In this document: positions 1 through 7,337 of the stretch, in pieces
Position numbering within the stretch: position 1 is the first letter of the stretch
How the letters are laid out: each line of letters begins with the position of its first letter
Assembly: GCF_004354555.1 (NCBI RefSeq)
Contig: NZ_PUFH01000008.1
Span: 1-64,000 of the forward strand
Origin: Leuconostoc citreum
GTDB taxonomy: Bacteria > Bacillota > Bacilli > Lactobacillales > Lactobacillaceae
Length of the DNA: 64,000 nucleotides
Reading direction: 5' to 3'
Notes under the pieces: generated by a model
What the model was told of the DNA's origin: nothing
Seen by the model: only the letters and a program-made list of their open reading frames with translations
Database searches by the model: none
Position numbers and translations under genes: made by a program

Positions 1-26
1 AAATGCTTAGTGGAGTCGAGGGGAGT
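1..26. repeat. attL: duplicated ssrA 3' end
   Basis: This copy is identical to 14987-15012 over at least 26 bp; the match may extend left of the window. It is the displaced 3' terminus of ssrA, separated from the intact gene by the island. The integrase gene lies just inside. Identity stops after position 26, where the intact gene continues into the T-arm and this copy diverges. Confidence 0.9.
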
Positions 27-63
27 TACTACACCCCTGCCACATCAACAATTCTGGCGTTTT

Positions 64-79
64 GTACTATATTTAGTAC
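64..79. repeat. Small inverted repeat between attL and int
   Basis: GTACTA-TATT-TAGTAC is a perfect 6-bp stem with a 4-nt loop directly downstream of the integrase stop codon. No T-run follows it in the direction of int transcription, so it is a poor terminator. The AGTACC core at 75-80 recurs twice near the right end, so this may be part of an integrase arm-binding site. That role is inferred. Confidence 0.4.
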
Positions 80-82
80 CTT

Positions 83-1204
83 TTAATCAATTAAACCCGA
101 CAAAACATTACCTGTATCATCACTGGCTCGTTTTGTAATGTCGCTATACACATCTAAAGTCATAGATACATCCGCATGTCCTAAGTAAGTTTGTACTTGC
201 TTCACGCTTGCGCCCTGATCTAATGCCAATGTCGCCCATGTATGCCTTAACTTGTGCATAGATAACCCAACCGCAACATTATACTTATCACTGACATCAT
301 GTAGCCACTTATTTGGTCTCATGACCTGCAACGTATGCCCATGATTATTGAATACATAATCATCCCCGCTTTTATGGTTACTGACTTCATACCAATTAGA
401 CATCACAACTAACATCTTATTATCAATTTTAAGGGTGCGCCTACTTGTTTGGCTCTTAGGCGCTTTAATATAGGTACTACCATTTAAACCACGCCCCAAC
501 GCTTGCATAATACTTATATATCCATTGTCAAAGTCTATATTTTGCCATTGTAAAGCGAGTAGTTCCTCGGTTCTCATCCCCGTGAATGCACCTAATCTAA
601 GCAACGTATAGGCTTGCTGATTAATGTATTTGTATTGGCTATCTAGTACGTCAACAAACGCCTTGAACTCGTCAACATCCATAAATTGCCTAGGCTTATT
701 GATTGATCTGCGTGCCTTTGGCATATCTACCTTGGTAAATGGGTCTACATCAATCATATCCATACGCACTGCAATATTTAATAGTCTTTTGAAATAACCT
801 GTTATCTTACGATAATGCAATATTTTACCCTGCATTGTGTTAATATATCGTTGTAAGTTCAATGGCTTAATATCAGTTACCAATATATCGCCCCACTCGG
901 GGATGATATGGATGTTAAAAACGTTCATTGTTTTATTGAGCGTACTTTCTTCCACAGTATGCTGATAGGTATCAAGCCACATATTATACAACTCTTCAAC
1001 GGTCATCACGTTTGGGGTTGTTTTTTTGTTGTATTTACTTTGGCCATTATCAAACAAAACACTTTGATTATTAAACCATTGTCTAGCACTTTGTTTGCTT
1101 TCAAATCCTCGTTTCTTTACACGGACTTTTTGACTACTATTAATTAAATACCCATTTACTTCCCAAACTTTCCCTTTTGGTGTGTCAATTTGCTGAAATT
1201 TCAT
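83..1204 (-). CDS. int: Tyrosine site-specific integrase of the island
   Basis: This 373-residue tyrosine recombinase should integrate and excise the island at the ssrA att site. The N-terminal 60 residues are basic and resemble an arm-DNA-binding domain. Residues about 67-150 form a SAM-like core-binding domain. The catalytic domain shows R211 (in GMRTEE), K250, H317-x-x-R320 (in HKLRH), H343 (in LGHAD) and the nucleophile Y353 (in LDVYSD), so all expected active-site residues are present. It lies 57 bp inside attL, the usual place for an island integrase, and reads out toward the att site. It is the last gene of the leftward strand, 124 bp after the excisionase-like gene. Length and motifs are typical of integrases from Gram-positive temperate phages and satellites, and the gene looks intact. 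Confidence 0.96.
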   Translation of the reverse strand: MKFQQIDTPKGKVWEVNGYLINSSQKVRVKKRGFESKQSARQWFNNQSVLFDNGQSKYNKKTTPNVMTVEELYNMWLDTYQHTVEESTLNKTMNVFNIHIIPEWGDILVTDIKPLNLQRYINTMQGKILHYRKITGYFKRLLNIAVRMDMIDVDPFTKVDMPKARRSINKPRQFMDVDEFKAFVDVLDSQYKYINQQAYTLLRLGAFTGMRTEELLALQWQNIDFDNGYISIMQALGRGLNGSTYIKAPKSQTSRRTLKIDNKMLVVMSNWYEVSNHKSGDDYVFNNHGHTLQVMRPNKWLHDVSDKYNVAVGLSMHKLRHTWATLALDQGASVKQVQTYLGHADVSMTLDVYSDITKRASDDTGNVLSGLID

Positions 1205-1328
1205 GTTATACCTCTTTGCTACAAGCGAGTAAGCAGAGATTTAGATAAAATAAAAAAGCATGTTCACACGCTTTCATTATTTCACATTATCATGTTGTCT
1301 TGCCCTTGCTTAACTCTTTTTTAAACTC

Positions 1329-1529
1329 CTAATCATAATAATGGCGTACGGCTTCATCTATTTCATCACGATCATAGCGTAACCCGTGTGCTGTTGGATA
1401 GGCTCTCACTTTACCTGTATTCACATAACGTTTGATAAAAGTATTGTCTGCAACACTAATATATTTGTGCGCTTCATTGCGTTTCATCCACTTTGGCCAT
1501 AACTGGCGATGTTCTGTGTTTGCTGTCAT
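1329..1529 (-). CDS. Excisionase-like small helix-turn-helix protein
   Basis: This 66-residue protein has a MerR/excisionase-type winged-helix pattern: a helix-turn-helix around residues 17-40 (residues WMKRNEAHKYISV), followed by a wing-like segment and a C-terminal segment rich in D and E. The size and position immediately upstream of int suggest a recombination directionality factor, though a small transcription regulator is possible. The start is well supported: AAAGGAGAC overlaps the end of the upstream gene, whose TAG stop abuts this ATG, so the two are translationally coupled. No catalytic residues are expected. Excisionase function is inferred from fold and context only. Confidence 0.65.
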   Translation of the reverse strand: MTANTEHRQLWPKWMKRNEAHKYISVADNTFIKRYVNTGKVRAYPTAHGLRYDRDEIDEAVRHYYD

Positions 1530-1934
1530 CTAGTCTCCTTTCCACAATTCAAGTATTAATTTATTCACGTATCGCTCAATGCCATTAACATTGATATACT
1601 TAACCGCCAATGCTAATGCTAACCTGCCTTTGTAGACTAAGTGTATGCTCATTGACTGTGCGACATAAACATCAAAGCGTTTTGAATACTTGTTTGCATT
1701 CACATTAGCTGTTCGTTTACTCGCCATAGGGTGTGTTTCTTGATAGGCTCTGGTCTTATTGCCGTAAGTTGTATAGCTCAAAACATAGTTTATAGCTCTG
1801 CGATTAGTTAGCTTTCTAGTCATTAACTCATCCATAACGAGGTTGAATACATACACATAAAACATAGTGCTTTCTTTCTCTGCATAGGTTTTTTCTGGTC
1901 TCGGCAACCTATTCATATAATCTTGAATATCCAT
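1530..1934 (-). CDS. Terminase small subunit-like protein (TerS-like)
   Basis: This is a protein of about 134 residues from the chosen ATG; an in-frame TTG at 1961 would add nine residues. The segment GNKTRAYQETHP followed by SKRTANVNANKYSKR (about residues 57-88) resembles the N-terminal DNA-binding helix-turn-helix of phage small terminases (pattern N-T-Q-A-Y...A...TA..N..K.). In phage satellites a TerS homologue replaces the helper phage subunit so that satellite DNA is packaged into helper capsids. No large terminase or portal gene accompanies it, which fits a satellite rather than a prophage. It is unusual in sitting between the replication genes and xis/int; in classic staphylococcal islands terS is at the far end. 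The family call is by eye, and a generic phage HTH protein is the alternative. Confidence 0.5.
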   Translation of the reverse strand: MDIQDYMNRLPRPEKTYAEKESTMFYVYVFNLVMDELMTRKLTNRRAINYVLSYTTYGNKTRAYQETHPMASKRTANVNANKYSKRFDVYVAQSMSIHLVYKGRLALALAVKYINVNGIERYVNKLILELWKGD

Positions 1935-2137
1935 AAAAACTTTCTCACTAGTAAAAGGCAACCTCTACATTTTAATGTTCATAAGCTAAGTCCTTGCAAA
2001 CACTACATTTAAGACAGCCACACTGTATACCTTTTTATATTTTATTCATTAAAACAACCCTCAAAATACCTTTATAACAGTTTTTAAACGTGATTATTGC
2101 TATTTTAAAAGATGTCATTTTGTTCAGTTTTGTCTAC

Positions 2138-2482
2138 CTATTCAATGCCCCTCAATTCTAGCTCGGTCTCAAATTTAATTTGCGCACTGCGTGACTTTTG
2201 TTGTAATTGCAAATACTCTGCCCATATCTCTTGTAACTGCTCTTGTGACGGTTCACTCTTAGTAAAATCACTGGCTTCAAATCGTTCAACGTTGTAACCA
2301 AACATATTTAATGTCAACTCAAGCATTTTTGCTTTGTGTCTAGTGAGTTCTAACTGGTGTGCTGTCATAACGTCGTGTGTCTCTTGATTATGATTAACTT
2401 GTTCAAGAAACTTGATGTGTCTACGCTGTTCAAACAAATAGCCAATCATTGCTATAAATATAAAGCCAACTATATAATTCAT
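2138..2482 (-). CDS. Small membrane-anchored coiled-coil protein, unknown function
   Basis: The 114-residue product begins with a hydrophobic segment (about residues 2-16) that could be a single membrane anchor. It is followed by a basic RR and a long charged, helix-rich region with heptad-like spacing (residues 18-110). I do not recognise the family. It lies on the leftward strand between the helicase gene and the TerS-like gene. The start ATG is preceded by a GGGGATGA motif that also precedes other genes of this element. Membrane location is inferred from the hydrophobic N-terminus. Confidence 0.6.
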   Translation of the reverse strand: MNYIVGFIFIAMIGYLFEQRRHIKFLEQVNHNQETHDVMTAHQLELTRHKAKMLELTLNMFGYNVERFEASDFTKSEPSQEQLQEIWAEYLQLQQKSRSAQIKFETELELRGIE

Positions 2483-2503
2483 TTCATCCCCTTAACGACT
2501 GCG

Positions 2504-2650
2504 TCATATTGTCACACTCAACTTTTCCAGTCCTTGCTTAATTGCTTCAATCTGACAAAATTCGCCAAAACTGATACTAATATCATCTGTCTTATTTTTC
2601 ATTAAATCTTTGTAAGCTGTCATGCAGTTATAATAAAAATCTTTATTCAT
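2504..2650 (-). CDS. Small protein of 48 residues, unknown function
   Basis: This short reading frame encodes MNKDFYYNCMTAYKDLMK followed by 30 further residues ending in LSVTI. It has a clear ribosome binding site (AGAGGA, 5 nt before the ATG) and ends 21 bp before the start of the membrane-anchored protein gene in the same direction. The protein is soluble and mixed-charge with no recognised domain. The ribosome site and operon position are the evidence that it is real. Confidence 0.5.
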   Translation of the reverse strand: MNKDFYYNCMTAYKDLMKNKTDDISISFGEFCQIEAIKQGLEKLSVTI

Positions 2651-2670
2651 AATTCCTCTTTTCCTTATCA

Positions 2671-2924
2671 AATTGACTTTAAAATACTTTCAATTTACCT
2701 ATTATTGACTTTGCTAAAACGCTGTATCTGTTGTGCCACAAACCTTAAACCTAAATAATTGACTTTCTCGACCTTTTCTCGAAGTCCTTATATATACGTA
2801 TATATATTATTTATTCTAGTAACTTCAATAAAAAGTCAATAACATCAATAACCTTTATACACCAACGGTTACAAGCATTTTTTATGTCAATAATAGCTCT
2901 ATAAAACATCTGTTTAACGTCAAT
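2671..2924. other. Candidate iteron-type replication origin of the island
   Basis: Three copies of ATTGACTTT (2672-2680, 2704-2712, 2758-2766) lie on one side of an AT-rich segment containing an 18-bp palindrome (2789-2806, centre TACGTA). An inverted copy, AAAGTCAAT (2832-2840), and two shorter GTCAAT copies (2886-2891, 2919-2924) lie on the other side. The block sits just downstream of the helicase gene. Satellite origins are known to have iterons flanking an AT-rich unwinding region beside the replication gene. The repeats are seen directly; origin function is inferred. Confidence 0.55.
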
Positions 2925-4323
2925 CTATATACTTAATATCCAAAAATCGCTTAGTTGCTTTGCCGTGTTCATCATCTAAACTTGAAATAGTCACACTTTT
3001 TGAACTTTTAATACCTAAATGTTCCATACGACTGTAAAATGTGTTGCGGTTTATCGTTTCTTTCATACCCATATCTTCAACATCTCGACTAAATTGCTGA
3101 TACATATACTTGGCGGTTGGTCGCCTGTCTTTAGCTTCCTCCGTATGTTCATCTAGCCACTGTGAGACAATATCAGCGCTCTTTAGCCATTCTGCTGTCG
3201 CTTTCTGGACGTTTTCGGGGATGTTTAACGTCTTAGCTCGCTCTGCGTCCATAAATAGCTTAATGACCTTACGTGTAAACGCTGGGCGCTCATCTAATAA
3301 CTCGGCTTCATCAAAATAATCACTCTTGCCGTCTTTGGTAGTAAACCCCTTACCTTGCGTTGTGAGTACCAATGGTCTACGATCTAATCCGCTATCTCGT
3401 CTAATGTTGGGTAAGTCATTAGCTGAAAAAAATAGTGTGGCATAATTGACGATACTAAAAGCCTGCACACCCTTAGATTCCACTTCAAATCGTTCTTTAC
3501 CACTCACAGCTAGTTTGAGGTTCTCTGTGTTTGGCATGTAGTTAGCTGGTATATCACTGCCAATGTTTGCATACTTACCCACTAGCCCAACCGTTTTGAA
3601 TTTATCCCCAAATGCTTGTAAACTCAATTCACTGACGTTACCGCTATACAGTTTCTGACCAATATAAGTAAGCGCCGTGCCTTTTCCGTTACCACCTTTA
3701 CCATACAAAATGACAAAGTTTTGAAAGGGCAAGTAATTACGTTTAAAGCCATAACCAATAAACTTGTATAATAGCTCTGCATTTTCATCCCCTAACAGTC
3801 GGGTAAAAAACTCGTCCGTCTTGGGTGTCGGTAAATCTTTATCACTAACTGGATAATCTAACCCACCTAAAGCATGGTACTGTGATGCGTTTGGCTTAAT
3901 TTCTAACGTCCGCATATCCAATGTGCCATTAGTAAAGCTAACCATATAAGGCTTATCAGTAAAATCGATATAATCAGCCACATCTTTTACTGTGATTACT
4001 CGGATTAAGTCCACAATATTTTTGACTTGCTTGGCACTGGTTAGCTTTTTATGCTGTTTTAATAGTGTCGCCACTCTTGAACTTAACGCATTATCTGCCT
4101 GCTTCACATTCTTGTACCGTTTCCAATACTGACCGTTAAACAAATACCCTGCTAGATTATTGTTATCAGTGTAAAAATTAGTCTCTTTCGCCACAAACTC
4201 CGCTAATCGTTCAACATTCACTGTCGTCTTGCTGATTTCGCCTGTCTCGTTGTATTGCACATCCAACCAACTCGGCACTTTGTTCGTAACTTTTGGCATT
4301 GGTGTTGTATCAATCTCTGCCAT
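2920..4323 (-). CDS. Phage/plasmid replicative helicase, D5/P4-like superfamily 3
   Basis: This 467-residue protein matches the C-terminal half of P4/D5-type primase-helicases. The Walker A motif is GKGGNGKGT at residues 208-216. Other conserved elements follow: an acidic segment around IGSDIP (254-259), FSANDLP (299-305, sensor-like) and an arginine-rich SGLDRRPL (311-318). Residues 20-180 match the D5_N region that precedes the ATPase. It should unwind the island origin together with the prim-pol encoded just upstream, whose gene overlaps this one by 14 bp. In many satellites the two activities are fused in one protein; here they are split into adjacent genes. The candidate iteron origin lies immediately downstream. 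Confidence 0.92.
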   Translation of the reverse strand: MAEIDTTPMPKVTNKVPSWLDVQYNETGEISKTTVNVERLAEFVAKETNFYTDNNNLAGYLFNGQYWKRYKNVKQADNALSSRVATLLKQHKKLTSAKQVKNIVDLIRVITVKDVADYIDFTDKPYMVSFTNGTLDMRTLEIKPNASQYHALGGLDYPVSDKDLPTPKTDEFFTRLLGDENAELLYKFIGYGFKRNYLPFQNFVILYGKGGNGKGTALTYIGQKLYSGNVSELSLQAFGDKFKTVGLVGKYANIGSDIPANYMPNTENLKLAVSGKERFEVESKGVQAFSIVNYATLFFSANDLPNIRRDSGLDRRPLVLTTQGKGFTTKDGKSDYFDEAELLDERPAFTRKVIKLFMDAERAKTLNIPENVQKATAEWLKSADIVSQWLDEHTEEAKDRRPTAKYMYQQFSRDVEDMGMKETINRNTFYSRMEHLGIKSSKSVTISSLDDEHGKATKRFLDIKYID

Positions 4324-5134
4324 AGCTATTTATCCTCATTATTTTACGTTCCTCTCGCCTTCTTGCACTCATATACACCTTGCCTAGTTCATCATGGGGT
4401 AATGGTTCGTTACTGCGTTCATTGGTAATTTGTAAAATATCGTAAATGCTTTGTGGCTCAATATTTAAGGCAAACAAATACCCTGCTAAGCTCATCGCTT
4501 GATCGTTGCGTTGTCCTGTCTCAAAGCCATTTTTGACCATTAACCAACGGTCTACATTGCTGTATCTGCTCGTTGATTTTGTCTTTGATGTATTTGTACC
4601 ACCGTGATTATTTGCAAGCTGATACACCCACTCTGGCGCTTGCTGTATCGTCTCAAAAGGGGTAATTGCTCGATATGGTTGCTGATTGATAACACTGGGT
4701 GCAACAATGACCCCATGTTTGTTAGTCAAAAGGTCTACACCTTGCAAGGCGCTGACTTTCTCTGCTGGCTTAGTCTTGCCCTCGGTGATGAGATAAAAAG
4801 CGTGTAGTCCACCACTGGCTGTCCGTTCAACATAAGTGTCTTGGATAGTCTCTGGGTTGATGTCGTGCGACTTAAACCATGCGCTAATGCTTTTCATACC
4901 ATTGTGTTTATGCTTATCAATATCAACCACAATTAAATTACTCCGTGACAAGTCAATTCCCACATTGCCGTCTTGATACTCTGGATGTCCGTTTATCCAG
5001 TGTTTTAAATCATCCCCATTTTTAAAACTGTTATTGTACCCACCGCTGACTGCATTGTGCTTCTGATTAGGTAGCGCCATAAACACATAAGCACCTGTCT
5101 GTTGATATTGTTTGATTTGTTCCCACTTAGCCAC
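4310..5134 (-). CDS. Prim-pol domain protein (bifunctional primase/polymerase)
   Basis: This 274-residue protein has an archaeo-eukaryotic-type prim-pol core. Visible elements are GNVGIDLS, the metal-binding motif VVDIDKH (residues about 69-75), TASGGLHAFY (about 105-114, the conserved sGGxH motif) and VDLLTNKHGVIVAPS (about 133-147). It should synthesise primers, and possibly short DNA, at the island origin. It is followed by the SF3 helicase with a 14-bp overlap, so the pair probably acts as one replisome unit. Residues after about 175 are a linker and a small helical domain. I see nothing broken. The family call is firm; the exact priming activity is inferred. Confidence 0.88.
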   Translation of the reverse strand: MAKWEQIKQYQQTGAYVFMALPNQKHNAVSGGYNNSFKNGDDLKHWINGHPEYQDGNVGIDLSRSNLIVVDIDKHKHNGMKSISAWFKSHDINPETIQDTYVERTASGGLHAFYLITEGKTKPAEKVSALQGVDLLTNKHGVIVAPSVINQQPYRAITPFETIQQAPEWVYQLANNHGGTNTSKTKSTSRYSNVDRWLMVKNGFETGQRNDQAMSLAGYLFALNIEPQSIYDILQITNERSNEPLPHDELGKVYMSARRREERKIMRINSYGRD

Positions 5135-5136
5135 TG

Positions 5137-5319
5137 TTACACCCTGCCTTTAAGCGTTTGCAAACGTGTCTCAACTTCATTAAGGTCAGTCCCTATCCTT
5201 AACACCATGCTAATGAGTTTTTGTGGCTCTTTCTGATACCTAGCTAAATTGACAAGGCTCTTTGCACTCATCACACTTTCTAAGGCGTGATTAACCGCTA
5301 CTCGTTGTGATTGTGTCAT
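5137..5319 (-). CDS. Small helical protein of 60 residues, unknown function
   Basis: This 60-residue protein is predicted to be all helix (MTQSQRVAVNHALES to the end) with regularly spaced leucines and no recognised domain. It lies 2 bp upstream of the prim-pol gene and 2 bp downstream of the winged-helix gene, tightly packed in the same operon. Short helical proteins are common in satellite replication modules. Its role is unknown. Confidence 0.55.
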   Translation of the reverse strand: MTQSQRVAVNHALESVMSAKSLVNLARYQKEPQKLISMVLRIGTDLNEVETRLQTLKGRV

Positions 5320-5321
5320 GC

Positions 5322-5639
5322 TTAAACCCTCGCAAATCTTTCTTCATGCTTCAACAACGCATTAATGATTGTTTGTTGACTATTAACACTCTTTTGTAAG
5401 GTGTTCACTGTTTCCCAAAACTCGTTACTTGTAACAATAAGATACATGCCACCGTGCGCTTGGCGGTTACTCCCGATTAAATACCCACGTTTACGCAAAT
5501 CTGCGACAATATCACTCACACGCTTTTTATTAATCCGCAATAAGTAAGCCAACTTCTCCAATGTAATTGCTTGCGCACGTCCCGCGGGCAATGTATTTAG
5601 TATCTGCTGTTCAATGTTTGATAATGGTGTTTCTGTCAT
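5322..5639 (-). CDS. Winged helix-turn-helix DNA-binding protein
   Basis: From the chosen ATG the protein has about 105 residues. Residues 8-60 read as a winged helix (IEQQILNTLP, then ITLEKLAYLLRINKKRVSDIVADLRKRG, then a GGMYL wing), followed by a C-terminal helix. This pattern is common in phage replication-accessory and regulatory proteins. I chose the ATG at 5639 because it overlaps the upstream stop codon as ATGA and is preceded by GAGGCGA; a longer form starting at 5672 would overlap the upstream gene more. It probably acts on island DNA as a regulator or replication accessory factor. Confidence 0.65.
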   Translation of the reverse strand: MTETPLSNIEQQILNTLPAGRAQAITLEKLAYLLRINKKRVSDIVADLRKRGYLIGSNRQAHGGMYLIVTSNEFWETVNTLQKSVNSQQTIINALLKHEERFARV

Positions 5640-5914
5640 TGTTGGTCGCCTCGCTCGAAACTGTCTAACCAATCGTGAAATCTAATTTCATCTACAGGCT
5701 GAAACGTTTTTTTGTTTAAATCAACGCTGAACATTGGTTCGTTAAATAACGAGTTGATGTAATCAACTTGAGCCAATGTAATATAAAATTTTGTATTTTT
5801 ATCCTTATCCATGTTAAAATGTGTATAGCAAAAGCCATGATATAGGCGTTTGTAGCAAGGCTCATCCGTAAGTTTGGTCGCTCGGGGATGTGCTTTTTTT
5901 GTGCCCTTTTTCAT
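5636..5914 (-). CDS. Island protein of 92 residues, unknown function
   Basis: This basic N-terminus (MKKGTKKAHPRATK) is followed by a cysteine- and aromatic-containing segment (CYKRLYHGFCYTHF) and an acidic C-terminus. I do not recognise the family. The start has a strong ribosome site, AAAGGACGG, 6 nt upstream, and the stop overlaps the next start as ATGA. It is a real member of the early leftward operon, but its function cannot be deduced. Confidence 0.6.
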   Translation of the reverse strand: MKKGTKKAHPRATKLTDEPCYKRLYHGFCYTHFNMDKDKNTKFYITLAQVDYINSLFNEPMFSVDLNKKTFQPVDEIRFHDWLDSFERGDQQ

Positions 5915-5929
5915 GCTTTGCCGTCCTTT

Positions 5930-6163
5930 CTATTTAGTTACTTGAAATAATTCACGTTCAATGGCTTTAATATCATAGATCACTACTTTGTCATGTTTAT
6001 AACCTGTGATAAGTCCTTGTCGTTTCCAGCTTTTAACCGTTCCCAAACTCACATCAAAATGTTCCGCCACTTTCTCAGCTCGTTTCCAGACATGCGTATT
6101 TTGTCTGAACTGAAATGCCAGTTCTGCTAGTTCTTCCATTAGATCATCATTACTTACTGCCAT
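5930..6163 (-). CDS. Small helix-turn-helix protein of the early operon
   Basis: This 77-residue protein has a helix-turn-helix at residues about 28-55 (AEKVAEHFDVSLGTVKSWKRQG) followed by a short strand pair, the layout of MerR-like or phage-type DNA-binding proteins. It could be an excisionase- or AlpA-like regulator of the island. It lies downstream of the 53-residue gene on the same strand and follows a GGGGATGAT ribosome-site variant. Function is inferred from the fold only. Confidence 0.65.
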   Translation of the reverse strand: MAVSNDDLMEELAELAFQFRQNTHVWKRAEKVAEHFDVSLGTVKSWKRQGLITGYKHDKVVIYDIKAIERELFQVTK

Positions 6164-6164
6164 A

Positions 6165-6326
6165 TCATCCCCTAATAATCAATCGTGTGGTGGCTCTGTC
6201 TAACAACTCATAAGCTTGCATGATTTCAAACTGTGCTTGTTCGTTACCTGCTACCCTGTCACTGTTAGCAATGTCAACCAAGGGCTTATACATGCGCTCT
6301 AACGTTCTCACATACACATTGCTCAT
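6165..6326 (-). CDS. Small protein of 53 residues, unknown function
   Basis: This reading frame (starting MSNVYVRTLERMYKPLVD, ending TTRLIIRG) has a near-perfect ribosome site, AAAGGAGGAAC, 7 nt before the ATG. Its start overlaps the stop of the preceding 35-residue frame as ATGA and its stop overlaps the next start. It is soluble and mostly helical, with no recognised domain. Coupling on both sides supports a real gene. Confidence 0.6.
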   Translation of the reverse strand: MSNVYVRTLERMYKPLVDIANSDRVAGNEQAQFEIMQAYELLDRATTRLIIRG

Positions 6327-6430
6327 GCTTTGCGTTCCTCCTTTAGACTATCTCCAACAACCACACCCATAATAAAGGCGCTACCTACTACAAATACAAG
6401 CCCGATAACTTGTGCTAACCATAATGTCAT
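6323..6430 (-). CDS. Single-pass membrane peptide of 35 residues
   Basis: The product is a hydrophobic helix (MTLWLAQVIGLVFVV and on to GVVVGD) followed by a charged tail, SLKEERKA, giving one predicted membrane span. The ATG follows AGGACTAAGA. The stop overlaps the start of the 53-residue gene as ATGA, and the ribosome site of that gene lies inside this one. Small membrane peptides are common in early operons of phages and satellites. Function is unknown. Confidence 0.5.
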   Translation of the reverse strand: MTLWLAQVIGLVFVVGSAFIMGVVVGDSLKEERKA

Positions 6431-6432
6431 TC

Positions 6433-6690
6433 TTAGTCCTCCTTTTCTGTTTGTGCTTGATTTTCTAAACCGCCTTGCACATTCTCGTTATCTTCCATAC
6501 GGTCATAATATTTGAGTTGCATGTCTTCCAAATCTTTCAACATGTTAATGACTGTTGGCGTTGTGATATGGTCGCCTGCTTTCAAGCTATCAACCAATGT
6601 GAGCGCTAATGTTTCTTGTACATCCTCAAGCGCGCTGTTCGTGTCCTTGATAACTTCTGCTTCATTAAATAGTGCGTTTGATACTGCCAT
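6433..6690 (-). CDS. First gene of the leftward operon, unknown function
   Basis: This is an 85-residue acidic, helix-rich protein beginning MAVSNALFNEAEVIKD. I chose the ATG at 6690 because AGGAGA lies 8 nt upstream; a longer frame from 6729 lacks one. It is the first gene after the divergent control region and so should be the gene most directly controlled by the repressor. No domain is recognised. By position it could be an early regulator or replication modulator, but that is a guess. Confidence 0.6.
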   Translation of the reverse strand: MAVSNALFNEAEVIKDTNSALEDVQETLALTLVDSLKAGDHITTPTVINMLKDLEDMQLKYYDRMEDNENVQGGLENQAQTEKED

Positions 6691-6794
6691 GATAATTTCT
6701 CCTGTCTCGTTGCTTTTATAGTGATTCACTCTTGCACTTAATATCCTTACTTGCCTTTAAATGACCTTGCTTGTCTGGTATGATTAGTGTATAT

Positions 6795-6872
6795 GTAACC
6801 AACTGAACATTATAAACGTAACCTTAGGTACGTATCGTTATTTATAATTTACACTTTGATACCTTAGGTTAC
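6795..6872. promoter_or_regulatory. Divergent control region with paired operators
   Basis: Two near-identical sites, GTAACCTTAGGTAC (6818-6831) and ATACCTTAGGTTAC (6859-6872), share the core ACCTTAGGT and are close to inverted copies of each other. A further GTAACC half-site lies at 6795-6800. A leftward -10 TATAAT maps to 6808-6813, so the first site would cover the promoter spacer. The region separates the leftward replication operon from the rightward repressor gene and should be the repressor-bound lysis/lysogeny-style switch of the island. Operators are seen; which protein binds them is inferred. Confidence 0.6.
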
Positions 6873-6953
6873 AACGAGCTTTATTGTTTCTTAACTTAGT
6901 TTTATTTTTAGTTAACACCTTTATTTTTTCTTAATATTTAAGCGAGGTACATT

Positions 6954-7322
6954 ATGTCTGTGACTGCTAACCGTATAAAAGAATTACGTACACAAAAAAA
7001 GCTCACCCAAAGTGAACTTGCTGAAATAATCAACACATCCCGTGTAACCATTTCACGTATTGAGAGTGAGGCACGCCAGCCCTCTTTTGCCATGCTCTCA
7101 TTGATTGCTAACGCTTTAGATACAACTATGGACTATTTACAGGGCAAAACAGATAATGTGCTTAAAACGTCTCAAACTAGCTCTGATGACGGGGATGATA
7201 AGCCACTTACTCCCAACCAACGGCGCATAGCATATAGTATTGACCCCTCTGTGTCTGACGAGGAACGCGAAGACATTATAAAAATGGTTCATCTCGCTAT
7301 GAAACACCGCAGACGCATTTAA
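6954..7322 (+). CDS. XRE-family repressor of the island (CI/Stl/ImmR-like)
   Basis: This 122-residue protein has a classical HTH_XRE domain at residues 7-62 (RIKELRTQKKLTQSELAE, then SRVTISRIESEARQPSF). A C-terminal tail of about 50 residues is probably for oligomerisation. It is transcribed away from the replication operon and is followed 15 bp later by an ImmA-like metallopeptidase, the arrangement seen in ICEBs1 (ImmR/ImmA) and in several satellites and prophages. It should hold the leftward operon silent by binding the ACCTTAGGT sites. What relieves repression, either the partner protease or a helper-phage protein, cannot be told from the sequence. Confidence 0.85.
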   Translation: MSVTANRIKELRTQKKLTQSELAEIINTSRVTISRIESEARQPSFAMLSLIANALDTTMDYLQGKTDNVLKTSQTSSDDGDDKPLTPNQRRIAYSIDPSVSDEEREDIIKMVHLAMKHRRRI

Positions 7323-7337
7323 TTCGAGGTTACGCCT

